A stretch of DNA of 64,000 nucleotides, taken from positions 39,488 through 103,487 of the forward strand of contig BBXU01001039.1 of assembly GCA_001598975.1 (NCBI GenBank), in the 5' to 3' direction. Shown piece after piece: positions 44,418 to 55,605 of this stretch. The DNA comes from Parachlorella kessleri. Taxonomy: Eukaryota > Chlorophyta > Trebouxiophyceae > Chlorellales > Chlorellaceae. A model generated the notes under the pieces. That model had not been told where the DNA came from, made no database searches, and worked only from the letters and a program-made list of their open reading frames with translations. Position numbers and translations under genes: made by a program. Position 1 is the first letter of the stretch; every line of letters begins with the position of its first letter.

Positions 44418-47400
44418 TTAGTTATACGGTAGCATCCTAGCCAAGGACTGACACAGTTCTGCTCCTGATGAAGCAGCCACCTGCTGTGCCTGCACAGCTC
44501 GGCCTAGTACCCTTTTAAGTGCTGCCGCTGAGCACTGCATCCCTTCACTCCCCCGCCCTTGCACCCCTGCCACCAAGGCCTGTAACGCTGCAAAGTCCTC
44601 CGCAAGCCAAGGCGCTGGTAGCTGCTCCAGTGTGCTGCAAAGCGCTCCAAGCAGGCCAGACCGAGCTGTTCTCGAATCGTTCAGTCTTCTCTGCACCGCA
44701 TTTAAAACCAGCAGCCAGGCGTCCCTGCTGCGCGATGCAGCATTCTTCAACAGGTTTGCCAGCTTGCCGCGCAGTGCTCGCCGCCGGTTGGCAGCTCTTA
44801 CTTCTGCTGCCAGCAGGGAAGCATGGGGTACGCTCCCGCCTGTGCTACTACTGCTAGCAGCGGCACTGGCGTCGGTGCAGCTTGAAGCGGCGGGATCCAA
44901 GAGCAGGTCCAGAGCTTGCTCCAACGCTCCGTCTTTGGTTGTAGCAAAGGGGAGTGCATGGAGGCACCTGCAAAGCATAGGGTGTTGGGTTCGCAACTTG
45001 CTTTTTGAACTAGTGCTCCTGCCAGGAGCAGGACAGGGCGGCAGCAAGGTCAGGTGGTGGATCGCTGCTAGACTAGATTGCACAAGGACAGGCCGGAAGG
45101 CTGCGTCAACCCGGTCAAGGTAGAGCATGCACATGTGTCAAACCCTAGGGAAGAGACAAGCTCCAAGTGGAGCTGATCACACCCCAGCCAAGAGGTTAGG
45201 TGACTCCCCAGAGCCAGGCACAGCTAGACAGCAACAAACAGCAAGTGCCTCACAAGAGAGTGTGTTTCTGATTGGCGCTAGACCAGACCCCACGGATGTG
45301 CCCACCTTTCAGCTTCGGCGCCATCCTCCTCTTGCTCCCAGCAGTGCATCAGGCCTTCTATGACGGCGCCGGGCGTGGCCTCAAGAGCTTGCAACTGCTG
45401 GGCACACCCAGGTGCCCACGCTGCTGCCACGGCATATATGGGGGGGAGTAGGTCGGGGGGCGGCACGCCGTCTGGACCCCTCCTTAGCACAGCAGGCACG
45501 CCTTGCTCAGCAGCAGAGGCAGCCCACCGGCATGAGCGAGGCACGCCTGGTGCCCCTCTGCCGCTTCCAGTACTGCCATTGTCAGGCAGCGCTCCTGTCG
45601 CTTCGAAATTGTAAGGGCACTCAGGCCCTTCAGGAATCCCGCCCTTGCCAGCTACCGCGGCAGCCTCCCACACGTGGCCCCAAAGGGGCGTGGCGGGGAG
45701 CGCCGAGCACAGGGCGCCGGCTGTGGCGTTGCTGCCTACCAGCGCTGCCCTCCAGAGCAGCGGGCTGGATGCAAGCTGGCCCAGGAAGGCGTCCTGCTGC
45801 GACCGCTGCTGCTGCCGCTCACTGGAGTTGGGTGACGCACCGAGGAACAAGCTTGGGACACCTGCAGCAGGCTTCGATGAGGCCACATCCTTTTGACCTC
45901 TTGCCGCATGGGCAGATTTGGCAGCAACGATGCATGCGGCGCGGTGCAAGCGGCACAAGAAGTTGCTCTCAACCCCCGGGTGGAACGCAAGCAGTGATGG
46001 GTTGGGTGGCACACTACCCGACTCCATCACCTCACAAGCGCATGAGGAGCCCTGGCAAAAGCCGGTCCACGAACATGCATGTACTTGTTGTATTAGGGCT
46101 CCCTTTCCTTGGTTCAGCTCTCAACCTTCATGCTTACCGGCCTGGGTCAGGTTGAGGATGCGTGCCGCTTGCGGCGGTAGCAGCTCAGCTGTTAACAAGT
46201 CAAGCTGTTGCAGGCATGTGCTGCTGTTGCCGGCCGCCAGGGGTCGCATCGCGTCCAGTGCCTCAGCGGCTGGCAGCAGCAGCAGGTAGCTACCCACACC
46301 TGCAAGGCATGCAAAAGAAGGTAGGACAGCCACATCCCTGGGCATGCCTGGGAATAAGTCCCAGCCGCACTTTTGTCAGTCAGGCTGTCCCAGCTTGGTT
46401 GGGAGGTACAAGTGCTCACCTGTGGCAGCGATTTCAGCATGGGCAGCTGCCTGTGCTGCCTCCAACGCCCAGCTGGCAGGATAAATCCCAACTGCGGCTA
46501 GGGCAGCCACATCTGCTAGCACAGGCGCCGCAGCCAGCAGCGGCCCGGCTGACAGCTCGCAGCTGCCTGCATCCAGGTCCCCGCAGCTCCTACTGCCAAC
46601 ACTGAAGTTGAGTGCCCGGCCTCTGCCACCAGTCCAAGAGGCAGAGCAAGTATCAGCACTACTGCTGCTTTTGTTGCTGCCCGCACCGGCACTGCTGCTG
46701 CTATCACCAGTGCTGTTCCTGTCACTGGTACGGCGGTAGCAGGGCTTAAAACCCTTGATGGCTGCCAGCAGCGTGTGCAGGTATCGCTCTGGGTATGCTG
46801 TGCGATACAAGCCAGCCCCCCAAGGGTCCGCTACCCACAAGGGCACCCCTGCGTTGGGTTCCATGCCGGCATCACTGCTATCGCCGCTGCCGCCGCCGCT
46901 GCTGGTGTCGCTGGCATTGGCGGCGGCCAGAAGGCCAGATGCGCTGGGAGCACTCAGTGGCAGCCACCATTGCACCCCGCCCTCGCCTGGGCAGCTAAGG
47001 ACTTGGCCCCGTGCTGCACTTGTATTAAAATTGCTGGCTCCCAAGCCCGCCTCGAGCTGCGGCGGCAGTTGGTGCCAAGAACAGTAGGGGTGCTGCTCTG
47101 CGGCTGCCACCATCGCCTGAGGATCGGCGCTGCCGTTCTCAACACCCGGGGCATCCATGAACGTCAAGTACGGGAACCCAAGCGCGTGCAGCCAGGCGCC
47201 CAAAGCGTTCACAGCTGACGTGGCATCCCCAGTGCTGCTGCCACTGCCAGTACTGTTACTGGCCATATGTGAGCCGTGCTGGTCAGCATACTGCTGGGCT
47301 AGCTGGGCGAAGACAACGAGTTCAGCAGCAGCGCCAGGGTCATACACGGGCGCTGGTGCTGGGCTAGGCTCCCCGTCGCCCCTGCTGCTGTTACTGGGTC

Positions 47401-50400
47401 CGGTAGCTGCGGTTGCTTCTTGCCCGATGGCTGCCAGGAGATCAGCCATGATGGCAGTGCCGCCAAGGTGCTGCCGCAGAAATGCCTACACGTCACACAA
47501 GCTGGCATGGAAAAATACTTTGATTTCACGTGGCGGCCCCAGGAGCAGGTATCCAAGCGTAACAACAGCTGTGCAGGCAGTCTTTTTGGCGGCATACCCT
47601 GGCGTGCAACCTGCGTTTCAGGTGAACGAGATTGGTGCAAGCAAAGGGCACAGTCCTCACTGCCTAGCAGACAGAGGAAAGAACAGCCCCAAGCTCTTTC
47701 AACCCCAACCTACTCTTAGGTGGCAAGGCACCTATTGATGCCAGATCGCCGATACAGGCCAGCCAGCACTTAACCGGAGAGAAGGGATCAGATTCCAGAA
47801 TCCCAGCCCACCTGGAATCCAGCCTGGAAAGCGCCAGGGCGCCGCTCCTCCAGGAAGGCCTCCACCATGCCCAGCAGGGCAGCGCCCTTGGAGTACATGA
47901 CCACACTATCTGCACTTTTGTGTAAAGTAGGCAAGGTTTAAGATGTTGACTAAATACTGGGTTCATTGCTAACTCAATCAATTCCAACCATGCCGACGTG
48001 TGAGATCCTCCAGTGGCATGCGTTTCTGATAACTTCCTGGGGCTGCACTTGGGCGTCCCATCGGTCGACATGCGGTTGTTGGGAACTGTCAAATTACTGG
48101 TGCACAGCCGCCCAACAGCAGCATGCAAAAGAACAAGCTAACAACCACAAAGGCAACGCAGCGGTGGCATCTCACCCACGCTTTGCAGGTCGCTGGGCGG
48201 CACCAGCGGGCCCAGCAGGGGATCCCCCAGATACTGCCGGGCCCTCTCCAGGGGTCCCTCGTGGATTCCCAGGCGCTCCAGTGAGGGAGATGTAGCCCTG
48301 GCGGTCAACAAGACTAGGGTGACAGTCAAGGCACACTGCCACCCGGACTGGAAGCATTATAACGAGATGCACCGATGAAACACATACACACACACAGCGA
48401 AGCCCACGATGACCTCACAGCAATCACCAGAGTATCTGCGCTCGTAGACACCCTTGGCAAAATGCCCAGGTCAGCACTGACCATGAGACTCAGGTGAATA
48501 GTCGTAACAACAGAGCACCTTTAGTCTGCAATGAGCGCAGGACCCCCCTCACCTGAAGAACAGGGGCCGGGCGGGCATATACGGGAAGGCCGCCTCGATG
48601 CACTTGTATTCCATGAAAGAGGCCACGCCCTCGTTCACCGTTAGCTGAGTCCAGTCGTGTGCGGTCACTAAGTTGCCGAACCACTGGTGGGCGGTTTCAT
48701 GGCATACAACGTCGGCAGCCAGCCAGGCACCATAAGCGCCCTCTGTCCCCTGCAAGGCACAGCGCAGCACAGCATGGCCTTTGGACTCGACATGTTGCAA
48801 AGCATGACAATTGGTTTGGCCTGTTGTCGGGGGACAAGGAGTACCAGCCCCAGGTGGCGGTGCCCTATTCAACTACTAACCTATATATCAGCACCCCAAA
48901 GTCAAGCACCAGCCTTTGTGAACCTACGTTTTGCTTCAATTCATTAACACATATGTGTGCTTGCCTCAGTTCAGGTGTGCAGGTCTCATCACAAGGATTT
49001 ACGGCCCTCAAAGTCTCAAAAGGCTATGGGATATGTGGCACAGACACAAAGCTCACCATGACCAAAGCCTGGAAATAGGGCTGCAAACTTGTTGCTGTCG
49101 TTGGCAGAGCCCACCTTGTTGACCAGGAATCGCGCCTCATCAAACAGAAGGAGCCCCCAGTTTTCCATCGCACCTCCCTTGCCAGGGATGGCCACAAAGT
49201 CAAACTGCACCGGGCAGCCGACAGGTAATGACTAGCTCCATGGGGCAGGCAAGCATGATCAACGATGAAGAAGTGGCAAGACTGAACTGCCAGCATGGGT
49301 CAGGTTGTTACCAATACTTAACCGCTGCCTTCACCTGCGAAGGTGCTTTGGTGGCGTTTTTCCAATGGCACAGCGGGAGGGCACATGGCTCCCGGCTTGC
49401 CCATAGAAGACCAGCCACCAGCCGTGGATGGGGACCGAACACTCCCCAAAAAGCTATGGGAGGGATCCTCAGCAACCGCACTTGACTCGTATGGCTCGCT
49501 TCCCTGCCACCGTTTCACCACGTCTGGATATCTTGGGGCAACATATACCAAACTACAGCTGCATCATCAGGCCATGGGATCCCTGCTTTGTACCCTCTTC
49601 AACTAAGGTGCTCAAGTGCTCACCTTAGGCACCGGCTGCTCGATCCCTGTCCAGTCCCTGAAGAATGCAAGGGCCCCGAGGGCTGCTGTTTGTGCCACTT
49701 GCAGTTGGGGCTCCATGCCAGGCACTGCCCACATCCGCACTTCGGGCTGCTGAGGCCCTGCCGGACTAGGAAGTAAGAGTGTTGCAGGGTAGGGGCGCCA
49801 CGCCATGCACCAGGCAATCTGAGGAGAGCGTATGGCAGTGCCCTTGTGGCGTAGCTCTAGGAGCGGCAGTCACACCCCACTTGGCAGCTAGCATGGGTGC
49901 CCTGGACACGTCATGAAAGTTGTGAACCCAGACACAACTTTTTCTGCCCCCACGTGACAGAGAGGGCGCCTCTGTATGGCGTGCAAACACTGGAAAGTCA
50001 ACAGCTCCCCAACAAATTGCACAACCGTCAACCCATCCTATCCTGGCTGAGGGGGGTGACATAGCCATCAGCTTATGTGCATGCGCAACCGCTTCCATCC
50101 TATCCTTAAATAGGTGGTCACCCGCAGTGCACTCACCGTGCTCACTGGCTCCCTCCAGCTGCCGCAGTTCACCAGCCGCTATTGCCAGCAGGTATGGGGA
50201 CATAATAGGCGTCGGCTCGAACAAGACCCTATCCATGGGCACCACTGGCGGCTTGTCTTCGCCCCCTGCTGCGCCTGCCCGTGCTCCTACTGCTGTGCCT
50301 GCTGTGTCGGCAGCAGGCGCCGGCGCTCTTCTGAGGACCGGCATGTTGGAGAGCGCCGTGAGCCCTGACGGCACCTGGACAGGGCAGGAAGGACCCACTG

Positions 50401-52076
50401 AGGCTGAAAGGAAAGTAGTTACACGCACGCTTGCCTGCACGGCCGATGCAGCAAGTCCTAGCGTCAAGGACTTAGCTCCCCGACCCACGCAGTGAATGTT
50501 GACAAAGAGTTTAGCATGAGGCGCCAGCTGAAACAGCGGCAACGCCCCGCTCCCGCCATACTCCCTGTTTCCTAGCCGCCCAAGGCCAGTTTAGTGTAGA
50601 AACAGGTTCCCTGCACCAAACTGGCACTGTGCCCACCTCCAGCATGACTTGGAAGCTGGCCTTGAAGCGTGGCCCATCGTAGCAGGGCATCAGCTTTCTG
50701 GCCCCCAAGGGCTCAAGCTGCGTGGCCACCAGCACTGCCGCGCTGCAGCTGCTGCTGTTGCTTACATCCAGACTCCCCCCTGAGGTGACAGTATTATTCG
50801 CGTTGCCACCACCGCCGCTGCTGCTACCTCCTCCTGGTGTGTTGTTACCTTCCCCTGCCGCTGCTGTACTCCACGATGAGCCGTTGCACAGTACAAATGG
50901 GTCAGACTGATGGAGGCCCAGCCTGTCGGCGGCCAGGGCACCCCTGTACCGCAGCTGCAGCACAGCCCTACTGCCAGGCTGCAGCTCGATGCCTCCCACA
51001 TCCACCGCTACCAAGTCCTGGTCTAGGCTTGACTGAGGGCCTCGTACAACGCTGGGGACTGGCACAACAACTTCCTCACAATCCTCAGCCGAGCTGCACA
51101 GGCTGGTCGCCGCTGGGAGCGTAGAATTCGCAACCGGCGCAGCAGATGAGTCAGAGCCGTGCTGCGCCTGCTGAGGGGACGCGCTGTCCAGTGGCACTGC
51201 CAGGCTGGCATGAAGGAACTGCATGCCGCTGGCATGAAGCAGGATGCAAGAGGTTGGCTGCAACACCTCAAACACGATTGTTACCGACGCATCAAAGCTG
51301 TCTAGCTGTGGCTCATCACTGCCTGGAGTGGCGGTGGTTGTGGGCTGCCATTGGAAGTGGTGGGGCCGGAGGCGAAGAGAGAAGTTGTAGTGGCGGGGGA
51401 CCAGAGCATCCCAGAAAAATCCTGCACAAACTTATTGCCTGGACTTGTGAAGAACGGGCCACATTTAGGTTCAGCGGCATCCAAGCTCTATATTGCAGCA
51501 TGGTCAGGTGGCGGTACAGTGTTAGACTAGACTAGCTCAATATTGAAATCCAAAAACTTCTGTGCGCAGTTGAAGGCGCCTGCATAACATCAAGGCCTGG
51601 GGCCCAACAACCTTTGGGCCTCCGTTGTGTCCCTAGTGTGCAAGCCTACCTGCTACCGCACTCTGACAAGCTGGTGGCAGCCGTTGTACATGAGCATCCC
51701 TACTGAAGAAGCCGTCCGAGGGTCCAAAAACCAAAAGAGCTGTGCATGTGCAGACTGCCAGCAGCGCAGCCGCAGCAGGCAGCCTTGCAGCAAGAGGCGG
51801 CAGCTCATAGTGATACTCATGCCTCCTACAGCATGGGCACTCACTTCGCAGCCGATGACCCGAGCAAGCAGGATGAGGGGTTCAAGCAGCCTCAAACTTG
51901 TGTTAGACAGGTACCACCAGGCCAGCCCACACAGGCAGCAAGTAATGTTACCTATGCGACACCTCCAGTGCACGGACACCGCTCCTGTTGGAGTTGAGAA
52001 GCCTCTGTGTGTCACCATAGCCTGGCTCCTCTTCCAGGACCCTGGCTTCTGGCTGGTCCATGTTGTTGTGAGGCAT
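44418..52076 (-). CDS. M1 zinc aminopeptidase, type II membrane protein, with one frame break
   Basis: Removes N-terminal residues from peptides. Exons: 51952-52076, 51650-51825, 50637-51421, 50137-50374, 49624-49757, 49115-49204, 48553-48749, 48176-48297, 47812-47909, 46420-47485, 46138-46299, 45306-46051, 44418-44967; about 1,495 residues. A cytosolic tail (MPHNNMDQPEARVLEEEPGY) precedes one membrane helix (about 57-76), then FFWDALVPRHYNFSLRLRP opens the N-terminal domain. Catalytic features are complete: GGAMENWG (496-503), zinc site HETAHQW (533-539) with Glu556 in TVNEG, and MYSKGAALLGMVE later. The ERAP1-like C-terminal domain has Ser/Gly/Asn-rich insertions with many N-glycosylation sequons. 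The exon 46138-46299 donor is phase 1 but the next acceptor requires phase 0: removing one G from the three-base run 46050-46052 would restore the frame. So this is a sequence error or a real lesion. Confidence 0.85.
45040..45080 (+). repeat. Dispersed intronic repeat, copy 2 (short)
   Basis: It contains GCAGCAAGGTCAGGTGGTGG followed by CGCTGCTAGACTAGATTG, matching the core of the other three copies. It lies in the last intron of the M1 peptidase, in antisense orientation to that gene. Confidence 0.65.
51494..51535 (+). repeat. Dispersed intronic repeat, copy 3
   Basis: It contains GCAGCATGGTCAGGTGGCGG, then TACAGTGTTAGACTAGACTAG. It lies in intron 2 of the M1 peptidase, antisense to that gene. 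Confidence 0.75.
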
Positions 52077-52397
52077 GGTGGGACCCCAAAACGGTCAAGG
52101 GTTTGAGAGCCCCATACTTCGAATTGAGTTGACATCTGCATAGCACATGAAGAGCGTTTTCGTTGTTTGTTTTGGTAAGAGTGGTCGCGCCCGTGCTGTC
52201 TTGTGAACTGCCGAGCTGGACGTCTGCATATTTTGTACTCATCGCTATGGGGTGCAGAGGGTACTGCCATTCCCCTGACAAGACTGATACACGACTTCCC
52301 AGTGCTTCTGTCCTAGGAGGTTGACAGTACCCATGTTCCGAGCTTTGCAATTAGCATAGGGGAACAACCGACTCCGACTCGTTCTGCACACGACGCC
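52077..52397. promoter_or_regulatory. Divergent promoter region between the M1 peptidase and DPY30
   Basis: Two start codons point away from each other across 321 bases, so both promoters must be here. No named motif was recognised. Confidence 0.5.
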
Positions 52398-53327
52398 ATG
52401 GCAGACGTCCCCAGCCAGCAGCAGTCGCTGCCTCAACAGCCGGCTCAGCCTGCTGCTCCCCCTGCTGCGTCCCCCCAGCCTAGTGCTCTTCCCCAGCAGC
52501 AGCAACAACAACGACAACAACCGCAACAGCAGCAGCAGCAGCAGCAGCCCGCTGCAGCACCAGCTCCGGCCCAAGCCTCACCTCCTCCTGCCCCGCCTGC
52601 TTCCATGCCTGCGCCCCAATCAGCGCCCGCAGCGGTCCCAGCTTTACCACAGCTGATATCGATGACGGTCGCGCAGGCCAAGCCGCCTCTGGCCCCAGCA
52701 GTAGTGGCAGCTGCGGTCCCCGCGCCACAAGTGCTGAAGGCCCCAGTGGCTGCAGGTGGCGCTGCTCTGAAGCCAGCAGCGGCTGTACAGCCAAAGGCTG
52801 AAACACAGATGCCGGTCAGGCAGTACCTGGAAACGACGGGTGAGGGTCCGATGTCATGCCGAAGCTGGGGCTTTGGGTGGCCTTCTGCTATACATGATCA
52901 CATAGAGGAGGTCAGAACACGGCAGAGCCATTGGTAAATGAGCCACTGAAAACATAGCCACTCAACAGTGTCTGATTTTCTATCGTTGCTTCATCCACTG
53001 TCGTTGACGCAGAATTGTCCCTTCACCCTGCTGTAACTTGAGTTCTCTTAAATTCAACATTGAAATGTACACCATCAGTAGGAACCCGTTGCATGCGAAC
53101 TCCTCCGCTGCATACCAATGTGCATTGAACATTAATGGTGGTTGTTTTGAATTTGTCCCTCACCACAGCCAGGGTGATTGTGTTGTCAACGCTGCCATGG
53201 TACTGCAGTGGTCCCAGTCCTGATGCAAGCCCTGCAGCAGCTAGTGAGAGAGCGGCCAGAGGACCCCCTTGGCTTTGTGGCAGATTACGTCAACGGACAG
53301 AACCCCAAGCGGCAGCGGCGGGCATGA
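52398..53327 (+). CDS. DPY30: DPY30 homologue, COMPASS/MLL histone methyltransferase subunit
   Basis: DPY30 dimerises through a short helix pair and anchors ASH2L in the complexes that methylate histone H3 Lys4. Two exons (52398-52839 and 53209-53327) join in phase 1 to give 186 residues. The Dpy-30 motif occupies the C-terminus: MPVRQYLETT at the end of exon 1, then VVPVLMQALQQLVRERPEDP and LGFVADYVNGQNP from exon 2. It is split exactly inside the motif. The first 140 or so residues are a low-complexity Gln/Pro/Ala extension, including a run of eight Gln codons, much longer than in animal DPY30. The C-terminal KRQRRA is basic and may help nuclear import. An alternative assignment would be another small protein with a Dpy-30 motif, such as an axonemal one. 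Confidence 0.87.
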
Positions 53328-53835
53328 CAGCAGGTTAGGATGTCGTTGTTATTGAGGCTTTACGAACTTTGAAGACATCTGATTGCACCCTGCGTTTGAC
53401 TACTTGACTCGTTTCCAGAGTCAAGCAATAGCACCAAGCACGAAGGTAGGGTCCATTTTAAAGTATACCGTGCAAGGAGTTGTCTTTCACCATCATCTGG
53501 TGGAAGAAGTTGAGATAGGCCTCCTTGCTTTTGATATGTGGGCTAACTGTTTGACTTGGTAATTATTTACTTCCTACCCAAGGCCTTCATGGAGGGGTGC
53601 ACATGACGGTTTCAGCCGACAAGCATCAATGCAGCCATTGTTAAGTGTTGGCTGGATAGAAGCACACCTGTGACACACCTGGGTGACTGGCTTGCCATTG
53701 AGATTTATATTATGGGTGACGTATGCAGTGAACTAGCATACTGTTCAAGTCAACATGCCGAGTTGCACCTGGATGTATTGGCAAGCACATGAAATGCTGC
53801 CAACTAAGATGCAAAATGGCGCCATAGCAGGGCGG
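53328..53835. other. Convergent 3' spacer between DPY30 and the GET2-like gene
   Basis: This 508-base interval lies between facing stop codons. It is A/T-richer than its neighbours, and no TGTAA or gene was found. Confidence 0.45.
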
Positions 53836-55220
53836 TCACAACTTGTCGGGAACGCTTGCACCAGGGCTAGAAGGGAACGCCAGCGGTGCAATGTTCCACA
53901 GCACCAACGTCACCACAAAGGCTGCTGCGTCGTTGAAGACACCCGTTACTGCCTTCTGCCAAGCGGTCAGCAGTGCTAGGGTGTCACTCAGTCCTGGCAC
54001 CAGTGCTCCCAACTTCATTAATAGCCGCGGGGGACCATTGCTCGCCTGCATATATACAGCAGAAGGCTTGCTGCACTATACCCAAGGCTTGAGACCTCCA
54101 GTGACCAGCCAAAACTATGAAACGCACTGACTAAAAGTTTGCAAAGGTCGCTTTGCTTAGAACCTGTCTGGTTTCCACAGTGCCACCAAATATGTTGTCG
54201 TAACAATTCGGCACACACGGTGCCGACCAAACCAATGGCAAATGCCAGTGGTAACATTCATGCCACCCACCTTTTTGCCAGCTAGGGCTGGCTGTGCCCG
54301 CAGCACCAGGAGAGCAGCACCAACCAGGAGCACGTCCAGCAGAGCCACGCTAACCAGGGCAGGAAGCCGCTCCAGCTGTCGACCCCAGGTTGCTGCTGGC
54401 AAGAACAGCCAGGCGGGGAGCGCTCCTGCGCCTGCATTTGGGCTTGCTGCGCCTATGTCTATGCGGCTCTGGCTGTCGCCATCCAGCAAGCTGCTGGATG
54501 CTGTAAGCAGCGCCAGTGCTATAGCAGCTATTAACCTGACCACCTCGGTTCTGTCAACGGCAGCCGCTAGGGTCTGCGCCAGTGGCGGAGTTGCAACTCC
54601 GCTGGGGGTCAGCTGTCCCTTGCGGTTGCTGCCTTGCCCTGCTGCTGACACCGCTGCAGCAAGGTTTTCATATGAGCCCCACTTGGCATGGGTGGCTGCA
54701 GTGCCGCCCCTCCGCTGCCGTGTGCTTGCTGCCGGCTCCGAGGTGTCAGGTGCAAGCGAGCCAGACTCCTTTAAACTAGCTGTGAGCACGCTGGCCAGTC
54801 TGGCTGAGTCTGCAGCAGTAGGCTGCTGCTGGTAAGCTGCACTTTGGCCTGCCGCAGCTGGACTGTGGCCATTGACAGGTATGAAAGCTGCTGCTGTTGC
54901 CTTCCCACTGGGAGGCAGCGGAGGCTGCTGTGGCAGGGCTGGCTGTGTGCCAGCGAGGTTTTCACTATCAACTGGCGCAGCGCTTGTAGTGAGGGCTGCC
55001 TCAGCCCCTTGCTTCCATTCTCCACTGGAGCCTGCGGCCAAGATAAGGACAACGCGTCTTGGGGTGGCTTCCTTTGCCACCCTCTGGGTGTGTGCTTACT
55101 GATAGGCTTGCCTGGGGCAGCAGCTGACACAGTCCCCGTTATCTGCGCGAGCCGGTCACGGCCCCTGGCCAGGAGCTTTTGCCTGCGGGCCTCGGCAGCA
55201 GTCTTCCTATTATCATCCAT
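53836..55220 (-). CDS. GET2: GET2/CAML-like subunit of the ER tail-anchored protein receptor
   Basis: GET1/GET2 (WRB/CAML) receives the GET3-bound tail-anchored protein at the ER. Three exons (55100-55220, 54271-55031, 53836-54045) join in frame to 363 residues. The N-terminus (MDDNRKTAAEA) continues into RRQKLLARGRDRLAQITG, the basic GET3-binding motif of GET2 and CAML proteins in the expected position. A long Ala/Pro/Ser/Gln-rich cytosolic linker follows. Three membrane segments are visible: VVRLIAAIALALLTASSSLL, ALVSVALLDVLLVGAALLVL and, very near the C-terminus, DAAAFVVTLVLWNIAPLAF. This is the topology of the family. Primary sequence conservation outside the basic motif is low, so the call rests on motif and topology together. 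Confidence 0.75.
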
Positions 55221-55605
55221 GCCTGAGTGCGGGGCTCCTGATCAGTGCGGTGTCTCGCCTCACTCCTGCAGGCAGGCCCGAGTTCACATAGACCAGACAA
55301 CGTTTCCTGCCGCTCTTCCTTGCACCTTGCACCTTTGTGGGCGCGGTGGCGTGCTTTGCTTCCATGCTCAGGTGACCTGGCACTGCCTGGTCTTCACCCA
55401 TGACTTCCCTGGGCGCGGATTACTTCATCTCATATTTAATCAGTGGCGGGCGTCCCAAGTATATTATTTATCCATTTTTGAGTGGGCGCCCGGGTATCTT
55501 AAATACCTGGTCTCAGATAAGGGGTGCATTACTGTAGACAGTTCCTTATACTGATCAACCTCACATCTTGCCTCTCGTAAGCATATCAGACCACAACTGA
55601 CTGTC
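55221..55605. promoter_or_regulatory. Divergent promoter region between GET2-like and AKR1
   Basis: The two start codons point away from each other across 385 bases. A relatively A/T-rich block (ATATTTAATC at 55431, TATATTATTTATCC at about 55458) lies in the middle. No specific motif was assigned. Confidence 0.45.

Noticed and set aside
49064..49114. Extension of M1 exon 6 through GSANDSNKFAALFPGFGH
   Set aside because: The extension would end in phase 1, while the next exon needs phase 0. The donor at 49114 gives the normal spacing between GAMENWG and HETAH.
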